Source: Brevibacterium sp. S111 (lineage in GTDB: Bacteria; Actinomycetota; Actinomycetes; Actinomycetales; Brevibacteriaceae). From it: DNA of 64,000 nucleotides. Shown here one piece after another: positions 7,560-14,964 of this stretch; the stretch's first letter is position 1, and each line of letters starts with the position of its first letter. Location of the stretch: NCBI RefSeq assembly GCF_004745075.1, contig NZ_RHFH01000013.1:1-64000 (forward strand). Reading direction: 5' to 3'. The translations under genes were made by a program, and so were the position numbers. The notes beneath the pieces are model-generated. The model searched no databases. It was not told the origin of the DNA and saw only the letters and a list, made by a program, of their open reading frames with translations.

Positions 7560-10500
7560 ATCGTTTCTCCTAGAGTCAGGGCTTTCGCCACCCAGTCCGT
7601 ATCGTTCAGTACGTACGGAAGATACTTCTTCGTTTCTCCGGTATCGAGGTCGTAGTAAAGCATCTGTCCTTGGTCAGGACGGACACGAACGGTCGCCGAT
7701 GTGAGTTGGCCGATGTCTTCGTTCGACATTGCGCCGATGAGCCGAAAGGAGAATTCGTGTTGAACCTTGCGGCTGAGCCTCTTCTCAAGTCCTTGAGCCG
7801 TATCCACTGTTGCGACGATATGCACTCCGACTTCTGGCCCTTCAGATGCGATTCTTTCGATCAGCTCGTGCAAGGAGACGCTTGGTTCGTCATCAAAGCT
7901 CATCGAAGTGGAAAAGCTGTTGGGGTCGAGGTCACGGGCCTTCTGGAGTCCATAGAGCGTGAGAAGGATGGGGGCGGAGGAGAAGTCCTGTTCTTCTTGC
8001 CGTCTGTCGATCTCTGCGGCTACGGATGCTAGCGCGCTTTCGGCATTCTTGCTCGAATACTGCGTTGCGACTCCTTGATCGACGAGCCCGTTGATGACCT
8101 GCTGAAGAGCGGGAAGAATGTGAGAGAAGGCGATGATCTCGTGCGTCATGAACGGATTCGACGCCCGCGCAGAAAGCCACAGAGCAGTCAACGTTCCGAC
8201 AAGCTGGTGCGAGACATTGCGGTCGACGTGAATGATGTTGCTGCCGGCTTCCCGTTTCAGCTCGACGTAGTAGTCGGAGTGGAGTGAGAAAGCGTCTCCG
8301 GGACGAAGAACGACAGGCTTGCTTTGGCTCTGCGGATCCTCGGTCGAGCCAGGTGTGAAACGGCCCATTTCGGCCTCTTCCAAGTGGGCTTGCGTACCGC
8401 TTTCGAAGATGCGGGGCTTTCGAGTGAATCCTTCATCTTCGGCCTTGGCTCTCATAACGTCCAGCCTGTTTTTCCGGACAGTCGCGTCCTCGTATGCCCC
8501 CTTGAAATGAACGTTGGCAGACTCGCGCCCCGACTCGTTATTGAGGATTCCTTCACCTCGCGACGAGATGAGTCGGTGTGCAGGGTTGTGATCGTCCATC
8601 ACAGTCATCGCATCTTCTGTGGAGCTGGGCAGCAGCACCCTCACGTTGAGCAGTTGGAGGGATTGCTTGTTGATTGCGATCATGCCGCTCAGAGTCTGGG
8701 AGCTCAAAACTATATGGATTCCGTGGCTGCGTCCTTGCTTGATGATCTGGTCCAAAGACTTGGCGGCAGCTTGTCCAATCCGGTCATCATCATTGAAGAG
8801 CACTTGGAATTCGTCAAAAAACACCACGATTCTCGTCATCTCATGACCGATGGCGCGATAACCGCCGATGTTCTGTACCTTGGTGGCTTTGAAAGTGTCC
8901 GCTCGGTGCTTGAGCTCATGCTCAAGTGACTGGAGAACGTTCATTCCCAACTCGCGTTCGCTCTCCACCGCTATGCAAGAAGCATGTGGCAACCCGTGCT
9001 CCGCGTAGTCGGCAAATTCAACGCCTTCTTTGAAATCGAGGAGATACAGCTCCAGTTCGTCTGGCCCATACATAGTTGTCAGGCCCGCCAGAACCGTGTG
9101 GATCAGCGTCGACTTTCCAGATCCAGGGCGGCCAACGATCAGTGCTCCAGTGAGATTACCTGAATCAAGCCGGAGAGTAGCGACTTCCGTAGCTCCTGAC
9201 CGGCCGAATGGAGCGACCACATTCTCACTCGTACGGTTCTGCCACCAAGTTTCAGAGTCGCTCAGATCAGGGACCTTCAAATCCGGTCTCAGTTCCGACT
9301 TCGTGCCTCCTGCAACTACTTCGCTGAATTTGGAAAATGTCTTTTCGATCGCAGTATCGATGTCGAGGGTCCTGGAGCTCGAACCAATCTTGTCGACGAT
9401 CTGGTCGATTACAGTGCCTCCATACTCTTCGCCGAGCTCGCTGATCGGATCGTTGCTCAGTTCCGTCAGCCACGCCGAGTCGCCGAGTTGAGAGGCAGAG
9501 CCAGGCGCAAAATCCGCGTTTGTGACAGCCATAGAATCCCGTGGCAAATGGCTGATATCGATACGGCGAAAGTCATCTGCGTCCGAATCGGTGTTAGCGG
9601 TCACAAGGGTGAATATTCCGCATTTCGGTCCATGCTCGATGATCCTCTGCAGTTGGTGGAGCATGTCGTCGTCGAACAGCTTAGGGAAGTCCTGCACGAT
9701 CAAGAGCCGGTAAGCCTCGGCAACCTCGCCTGCGTCGTCGTTGTATTCAGCCAAAGAGCGGTATGTCCCACGAAGATACTTCTGCACCACGACTTCGATA
9801 TGTGCAGTCAACGTATTGAGCAGGTCTTTGATTGACTCAGTATTGCTGCGTACCTTGCCCGAGATGAGCTCCGGATTGTAATCGCCCAATCGAATGAATC
9901 GTGAGACAGCGTTTCCCATGCCCAGCGGGTCGATCACACCGACCCTGAGATTCTTCGGAGGAAATGAGCACATAGTTCGAGCGAGGAAGTTCCGAACGAC
10001 TGCGTCCAACGCTTCTCGGTCAGTCGCCTTTCCCGAATAGGGGTGAAGAACATTGCCCAGTTTCCTGATGTCTTTGAGAAGGGGCACTTGCAAGGAAGTT
10101 CTGGTGATCTCCGACAACTCCGGATTGTCATACCGCAGTTGAGCTATGTGTTGAGGGACGACGCTTTCCGGTGGTTCCCATTTCTGCAGCTCCGCATCTT
10201 CCCAAGATCCGACTGCTCCAGGACCGACTGACCGGATCACTGTCTGAAAAGATCCGTGGACGTCGTCGACCTCGTTGCTGAGTTCTGCGCCGATAGCCGC
10301 CAATTGCGCTCGGTACTTCGAAAGGTTTTCATTTGTGACAGCGTCGAAGTGCCCCATCTCCGAAGCGAGCATCTCCGCGGTTTCGTGTGCCATAGCGATG
10401 CAGTGCAATCGGGCACCCTCGAACGATGAAAGGCTGAGCGTGAGACGTCGGCTTACGCCACCGGTGAAAATTCGAGCCAAGTCAAGATTTCGACGGAGCA

Positions 10501-10885
10501 GGACGATGTCATCCTTCAACTGGTCGATCCTGGAGAAGTCGAAATCGATGCCGCCTTGCCCGCTCTGTCTGTAAGGCACCTCAAGGGGTTGTATGTTTCC
10601 GTCCTGATGAAGCTTCGTCAGGACGGACCATGCCCGATCGGATCCCGACAGCCTCTCTTGTAGCCAAAATTTGAGATCTTCGGCGAGCGTCGCGTGCGCA
10701 TTGAGAACAGATCGTGTACGCGCGGCGGATCCAGACAAGTCGTTCTCGGCGTCGTTCCACTGCGATCGTGCACGTTTCAAGGCGGCCAATTTCCTGCTGG
10801 CGTCCGAAGACCCCTTCAAAAAACGATTCTGAAGGCCATCCGCAGCATTTGCGGCCTCGTTCGGAGCAAGTCTCGTGGTGTGCAT
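7556..10885 (-). CDS. Soluble FtsK/SpoIIIE-domain ATPase
   Basis: 1109 residues from the ATG at 10885, chosen over an in-frame TTG at 10909 because GGGAG sits 9 nt upstream. The N-terminal ~200 residues are helical and contain SQWNDAENDL, a W-N-D turn. Residues about 314-432 look like a degenerate ATPase-like domain (VGVIDPLGMG, LLIVQDFPKL). The active FtsK domain has Walker A GRPGSGKST (585-593) and Walker B IVVFFDEFQ (686-694), then LSSQTLSG. A C-terminal domain (about 870-1095) is again ATPase-like but lacks a P-loop. There is no transmembrane helix, unlike EccC or FtsK. It heads a five-gene, lower-G+C operon. Confidence 0.85.
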   Translation of the reverse strand: MHTTRLAPNEAANAADGLQNRFLKGSSDASRKLAALKRARSQWNDAENDLSGSAARTRSVLNAHATLAEDLKFWLQERLSGSDRAWSVLTKLHQDGNIQPLEVPYRQSGQGGIDFDFSRIDQLKDDIVLLRRNLDLARIFTGGVSRRLTLSLSSFEGARLHCIAMAHETAEMLASEMGHFDAVTNENLSKYRAQLAAIGAELSNEVDDVHGSFQTVIRSVGPGAVGSWEDAELQKWEPPESVVPQHIAQLRYDNPELSEITRTSLQVPLLKDIRKLGNVLHPYSGKATDREALDAVVRNFLARTMCSFPPKNLRVGVIDPLGMGNAVSRFIRLGDYNPELISGKVRSNTESIKDLLNTLTAHIEVVVQKYLRGTYRSLAEYNDDAGEVAEAYRLLIVQDFPKLFDDDMLHQLQRIIEHGPKCGIFTLVTANTDSDADDFRRIDISHLPRDSMAVTNADFAPGSASQLGDSAWLTELSNDPISELGEEYGGTVIDQIVDKIGSSSRTLDIDTAIEKTFSKFSEVVAGGTKSELRPDLKVPDLSDSETWWQNRTSENVVAPFGRSGATEVATLRLDSGNLTGALIVGRPGSGKSTLIHTVLAGLTTMYGPDELELYLLDFKEGVEFADYAEHGLPHASCIAVESERELGMNVLQSLEHELKHRADTFKATKVQNIGGYRAIGHEMTRIVVFFDEFQVLFNDDDRIGQAAAKSLDQIIKQGRSHGIHIVLSSQTLSGMIAINKQSLQLLNVRVLLPSSTEDAMTVMDDHNPAHRLISSRGEGILNNESGRESANVHFKGAYEDATVRKNRLDVMRAKAEDEGFTRKPRIFESGTQAHLEEAEMGRFTPGSTEDPQSQSKPVVLRPGDAFSLHSDYYVELKREAGSNIIHVDRNVSHQLVGTLTALWLSARASNPFMTHEIIAFSHILPALQQVINGLVDQGVATQYSSKNAESALASVAAEIDRRQEEQDFSSAPILLTLYGLQKARDLDPNSFSTSMSFDDEPSVSLHELIERIASEGPEVGVHIVATVDTAQGLEKRLSRKVQHEFSFRLIGAMSNEDIGQLTSATVRVRPDQGQMLYYDLDTGETKKYLPYVLNDTDWVAKALTLGETI

Positions 10886-10929
10886 CGATGGAGTCTCCCG
10901 ATTGATCAACTACGTCGCCAGTGACTTTG

Positions 10930-10935
10930 ATCCTA
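10930..10935 (-). promoter_or_regulatory. Candidate -10 (TAGGAT) of the FtsK-like operon
   Basis: TAGGAT on the minus strand lies about 45 bp before the ATG at 10885, in an AT-rich stretch that includes a six-T run. The -35 is weak. Prediction only. Confidence 0.25.
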
Positions 10936-10971
10936 CAAGTGTTCTGTCTTTTTTCACTATGAATTTCGAGT

Positions 10972-11298
10972 ATGACCCAAAATGACGACCCGCTTCAGCA
11001 ACGTTTGATGCCCCGGGCCCCTTGCCTACTGCCCGAGACCCACGACTCCGATCATCACCCGCACCAGTGCCACGATGAGGACGGTTCCGGTGAAGTCGAA
11101 GGCGACCCAGCCGCGCTCATGCTCGACCAGTTCGGCCTGGCAGCAGAGGCCGACCGCGTAGGCCGGGCTACTGAGAACGCAACCGGGGCCGGGATCTTGC
11201 TTCGGGGCCCGGGCGGCGAGTCGAATACGGTCGAGATGACCGAGGCGATCGTTGCTCAGCTCGAAGCCATCAACGCCGAAGAGACCGTGGCAGCCTGA
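10972..11298. other. About 330 bp with opposed open frames, no confident gene
   Basis: Both strands are open here. The plus strand reads 108 codons from 10972 (a His/Asp-rich start, then LDQFGLAAEADRVG and MTEAIVAQLEAINAEETVAA). The minus strand reads on from near the transporter stop to 11026 with Cys-rich CSGCHG and a hydrophobic end TGTVLIVALVRVMIGVVG. Neither has a convincing ribosome site or a recognised domain. One may be a real small gene or the remnant of one. Confidence 0.25.
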
Positions 11299-11356
11299 GC
11301 AGGCAGTCGAAAGCGGTCCTCGCACCCACAAGACACCGCTGGCAAGGAACCCCGCC

Positions 11357-12265
11357 TCACTCGTGGGTGTGGATCTCCTCAGCGGCATCCTTCGCGCGGT
11401 CGAACTGGAAGGTCGAGTGTTCGATCGCAATCTTGTGGTGCTCGGCCAGGCACTCCTGGAGAGCCTTGAGGATGCGCGGAGCATGTCCGTCGTAGAAGCA
11501 TTCGTCGGCGAGCACCACATGAGCCGTGAGCACCGGCAGGTTCGAATCGATGCGGGTGACGTGGAGATCGTGGACCTCCTGCACGTGCTCGACCGATTCG
11601 AGATGCTCCCGAACCTTGTCCAGGTCGAGTTCCTTCGGAGCGACCTCGAGGAGGATCGACCCGGTCTCTCGGAGGATCGAAAAGGCCCGGGGAACGATGA
11701 GGGCCGCGATGACCAGCGCCGCCACCGCGTCGGCGCGCTCCCAGCCGAAGAGCCAGATCGACAGCGCCGCGAGAATGACGGCCACGGACCCGAGCGCATC
11801 GGCGATGACTTCCAGGAATGCCGCTTTGAGGTTGAGCGAATTCTCCCTCGAGGAACTGAGGATGGCGATCGAAACGAGATTGCCGACCAGACCGATGGCC
11901 CCGAAGAGCAGCAGGCCCGGCCCGGGCACCTCAGGCGGGGCGAAGAATCGGCGGACGCCCTCGATGAGGCTGTAGACGCCGAGGCCCAACAGCAGAGTCG
12001 CCTGCGCACCCGCGGCAAGCACTTCGGCACGCTTGAATCCCCAGGTCTTCTGCCCACCGGCCGGTTTGTTGACCAGCGTCGCCGCGAAGAGTGCGATGCC
12101 GATGCCGATGAGGTCGACGGCATTGTGGCCGGTGTCGACGAGCAGCGCGAGACTGCCGGTGATGACGGAGCCGATGAGCTGGAAGACGAAGATCGCAGCG
12201 ACGATGCCGAAAACGATTCCCAGCTGACGCCGCGATCCCGAACCATGCGAATGATCATGAGCCAT
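11357..12265 (-). CDS. Cation diffusion facilitator (CDF) heavy-metal exporter
   Basis: 302 residues from the ATG at 12265 (GGGAGG upstream). Six transmembrane helices are followed by a cytoplasmic metal-binding domain from about residue 205. The His-rich start MAHDHSHGSGS and the helix II motif VDTGHNAVDLIG plus the helix V motif EVIADALGSVAV give the His/Asp tetrahedral site of zinc/cadmium/cobalt CDF proteins (CzcD/ZitB type). It exports divalent metal from the cytoplasm using the proton gradient. An imperfect palindrome just upstream could be the operator of a metal sensor, though none is encoded next door. Confidence 0.88.
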   Translation of the reverse strand: MAHDHSHGSGSRRQLGIVFGIVAAIFVFQLIGSVITGSLALLVDTGHNAVDLIGIGIALFAATLVNKPAGGQKTWGFKRAEVLAAGAQATLLLGLGVYSLIEGVRRFFAPPEVPGPGLLLFGAIGLVGNLVSIAILSSSRENSLNLKAAFLEVIADALGSVAVILAALSIWLFGWERADAVAALVIAALIVPRAFSILRETGSILLEVAPKELDLDKVREHLESVEHVQEVHDLHVTRIDSNLPVLTAHVVLADECFYDGHAPRILKALQECLAEHHKIAIEHSTFQFDRAKDAAEEIHTHE

Positions 12266-12287
12266 ATGAACCTCCCGACTCAACACA

Positions 12288-12309
12288 TTAACATATGCAC
12301 ATGCGTTTA
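12288..12309. promoter_or_regulatory. Imperfect palindrome upstream of the CDF gene
   Basis: A 22-bp AT-rich element, TTAACATATG-CA-CATGCGTTTA, with 7 of 10 arm positions complementary. It lies just upstream of the ribosome site of the metal exporter. Size and AT content fit ArsR/SmtB-type operators. The regulator is unknown. Confidence 0.4.
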
Positions 12310-12366
12310 TATACAGTGCCTGCGGTGACGTTGCTCACCCGCACAGAAGGGGCCGGGAACGGCAGC

Positions 12367-12397
12367 GGGCACCGACCAGATCGTCTGATCGGTGCCC
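12367..12397 (-). terminator. Hairpin downstream of the flotillin gene
   Basis: A stem of 13 bp with one mismatch (GGGCACCGAxCAG / CTGATCGGTGCCC) and a 5-nt loop. It is placed between the flotillin stop and the CDF promoter. No U-run follows. Confidence 0.55.
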
Positions 12398-12449
12398 GTG
12401 CCGCGTACACCGGGGCCCGCTGAATCAACAACAGGGTCCGCTGAGCCAG

Positions 12450-14186
12450 TCAGTCCTCGGAACGCGTATCGCCCTCGTCCGAGTCCGGATCCGAGTCCGA
12501 GCCCGAATCCGTGTCTGAATCCGAATCCTCTCCGGAGCCGCCGGCCGCTCCACGCTCGTCGAGGCGGCGCTTCGCCTCGTCGATATAGGACTGCACATCG
12601 AAGCCGGTCGCCTTCTTCACCTCATCGCCGATCCGGTCGAGGTCGACGCCGCTGTCATCGAGGAACGACTTCGGGTCGAAGCTCGTGCGGTTCGCCCGCG
12701 GCCCAGCAGACGCCGGACCGTCCGCGACGACCCCATCGACAACCTCATCTGTTCCCTCGCCCGAGGACGCAGACGAATCGGCCGGTCCTCCGCCCTCGGG
12801 CGACGAGGAATCGTCCGATCCTGCCGAACCCGCCCCGCCGGAGCCCTTCGCCTTGGCCACGAGATCGGTGAGGTCGACACCGGTCGTGCCCCGCACCACT
12901 TCGAGCACCTGCGCGAGGTTGTTCGACACGGAGTTCGCCAGCTTCGACTCTCCGTCGGTGGACACGATCGAAAGATCCTTGATGTTCGCGTACGGCGCCA
13001 CGAGCTCGCCGGCCACGGTCGGCAGCACTTCGAGCACCTTCGACAGCACGGCCGCATCGTTGAACTGCTTGTACGCCTCGGCCTGCGCCTGCAGCGCCTC
13101 GGCTTCGGCTTCACCGCGCGCCCGGATCGCATCGGCTTCGGCTTCGCCCTCGAGCCGGATCGCCTCGGCGTCCTTCGACCGACGGTGCAGCTCGGCCGCG
13201 GCTTCAGCCCGACCCTGCGCCTCGATCTCGTAGGCCCTGGCATCGGCGGTCGCCTGCTGCCGATAGCGCTCGGCATCGGCTGGACGACGCACTTCGGCGT
13301 CGAGCTGTTCGGCGCGCAGCTCTGCGGCCTCCTTGGCCACCACGCGATCGCGTTCGAGCAGCTTCTGCTTCTCCGCCGCAGCGGCCAAGGGGCCGGCGTT
13401 GTCGGCAGTGGCCTGACGCTGATCGGCTTCTTCCTTCAGAGCGGCACGACGCAGCGCGAGCTGCTGCTGCTGTTCGGCGATCGCCTGGTCGGTCAGCGCC
13501 TGCTGCTTCTGCGTCTCTTCGTTCTGCTGCGCTTCCTCAACAGCGGAGGCGCGGCCGGCGTTCGCCTCGGCGATGGCGGCGTTCTTCGCCACCTCGGCGG
13601 CCTGCGGACGGCCCCAGTCGCGCAGGTAGCTGCCTTCATCCTCGACCGCCGAGATCTGGAAGGTGTCGATGATGAGGCCCTGGTTGTTCATCGAGTGCGC
13701 AGATTCCTCCTGCACCTGAGCGGCGAAGGAGGCCCGGTCCTGGATGATCTGCTCGACCGTGAGCGTGCCGACCACGGCGCGCAGCGTGCCGGAGAGGATC
13801 TCTTTCGAATAGTGGTCGATCTGATCCTGCTGGTCGAGGAAGCGCTGCGCGGCCCTGCGCACATCGTCCTCGGTGCCGCCGACCTTGACTTGCGCCACGC
13901 CGCGCAGCCGCAGCGCGATGCCGTTGATGGAGATGCCGTCGATCTCGACGGAGATCTGCCGCGAGGACAGCGAGAGGATGAACGCCTTCTGCACGATCGG
14001 ATAGACGACAGAGCGACCGCCGATGACGATGCGACCGGTGCCCGAAGCGCCCGATGCGTTCCGCCCGGTGATGATGAGCGCCTCGGACGGGGAGGCGATC
14101 TTGTAGGAGCGGAGGATCACGAACAGTGCGATCAGAATGACGAGGACGAGGACGCCGATTCCTCCGGCGCCGAGTAGCAGGTCCAT
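12450..14186 (-). CDS. Flotillin-family (SPFH) membrane scaffold protein
   Basis: 578 residues from the ATG at 14186, preceded by AAAGG; an ATG 15 nt further up is weaker. One N-terminal membrane segment (LLLGAGGIGVLVLVILIALF) is followed by the SPFH/band-7 domain (about 30-190) and then a long Ala/Glu/Gln-rich coiled coil with the EA repeats of flotillins (EAEADAIRARGEAEAEALQ). Flotillins assemble membrane microdomains. Unusually, the C-terminus carries a Ser/Gly/Asp-rich region and a run of Ser-Asp dipeptides. Standing alone, its partner (often an NfeD protein) is missing here. Confidence 0.88.
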   Translation of the reverse strand: MDLLLGAGGIGVLVLVILIALFVILRSYKIASPSEALIITGRNASGASGTGRIVIGGRSVVYPIVQKAFILSLSSRQISVEIDGISINGIALRLRGVAQVKVGGTEDDVRRAAQRFLDQQDQIDHYSKEILSGTLRAVVGTLTVEQIIQDRASFAAQVQEESAHSMNNQGLIIDTFQISAVEDEGSYLRDWGRPQAAEVAKNAAIAEANAGRASAVEEAQQNEETQKQQALTDQAIAEQQQQLALRRAALKEEADQRQATADNAGPLAAAAEKQKLLERDRVVAKEAAELRAEQLDAEVRRPADAERYRQQATADARAYEIEAQGRAEAAAELHRRSKDAEAIRLEGEAEADAIRARGEAEAEALQAQAEAYKQFNDAAVLSKVLEVLPTVAGELVAPYANIKDLSIVSTDGESKLANSVSNNLAQVLEVVRGTTGVDLTDLVAKAKGSGGAGSAGSDDSSSPEGGGPADSSASSGEGTDEVVDGVVADGPASAGPRANRTSFDPKSFLDDSGVDLDRIGDEVKKATGFDVQSYIDEAKRRLDERGAAGGSGEDSDSDTDSGSDSDPDSDEGDTRSED

Positions 14187-14289
14187 CAGTGGGCCTTTCA
14201 TCGCAGTGGGGTGTGCCGTCGGCCGATCACCGGCCGACCCCACTCATCCTAAGCGAGCCCACCGACACAGAACAGGGCGGACCTGCCGA

Positions 14290-14751
14290 TCATCTGCCCC
14301 ATTCCCAGGGCGGGCCCGCCACGAGCAGACCCGAGAAGACGACGATGACGAAGACCACGCCGATGCCGATGGCCCACCACGGGTACCGAATGCACCACGA
14401 GGTGAGCTTCTCGAACCAGCCGACCGGCGCGCGACCGCGGCGGCCGAGCCCCCACTCGCCCTCGAGGGATCCGGTCTTCTCGACGGATCGCTCGAACGGG
14501 ATGGTGGCGTAGGGGATGATCGCCGAGCCGAGCCCCGTGGCGATGCGCCGCTTGCTCCACTGCTGCGAGGTTCCGACGCCGATGACGGCGATGACGAAGC
14601 AGATGAAGATGAAGCCGTGGATGCCCCCGCCGATCCGCACCCCCACCTCGGTGGTGTGCGTGACGTACTTGAGGATCATGCCGATGATGAGCAGAGACCA
14701 GGTGACGGTCTCGGCCACTGCGAAGAATGTGAAGAAACGTTTTGGAGTCAC
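14290..14751 (-). CDS. DUF3817 small integral membrane protein
   Basis: 153 residues from a GTG at 14751 (VTPKRFFTFFAVAETVTWSL). The DUF3817 core has three helices and the sequence AETVTWSLLIIGMILKY, then GIHGFIFICFVIAV and a final helix IGVVFVIVVFSGLLV. Function of the family is unknown. The C-terminal extension (EGEWGLGRRGRAPVGWFEKL) is longer than in minimal DUF3817 proteins. It has the same orientation as the flotillin gene with about 100 bp between them. Confidence 0.75.
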   Translation of the reverse strand: MTPKRFFTFFAVAETVTWSLLIIGMILKYVTHTTEVGVRIGGGIHGFIFICFVIAVIGVGTSQQWSKRRIATGLGSAIIPYATIPFERSVEKTGSLEGEWGLGRRGRAPVGWFEKLTSWCIRYPWWAIGIGVVFVIVVFSGLLVAGPPWEWGR

Positions 14752-14964
14752 AGAAGTCCATTGTCCCTGGTCGGGTTGGACGTGAGCTGAAGACCGCCGA
14801 CCGAGCGGATTCGTCTCAGCGGAGCGAACGACCCCGCGGCGGCGAAACGAGCATCCGTACGGCGGCGACCCCACGCCAGCGAGTCGAATGCCCGCAGCTC
14901 CGCCGGGTGAATGACCACACGGGTCGGCGACCTCATCGGTCACCGACCCGTGGGTGTGTGATTC

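Noticed and set aside
5790..10909. Calling the operon an ESX type VII secretion locus
   Set aside because: EccB, EccD, EccE, MycP and the EccC transmembrane helices are absent and the small proteins lack the WXG Gly.
5790..10990. Prophage or integrative element
   Set aside because: No integrase, structural phage genes, tRNA or flanking att repeats are visible.
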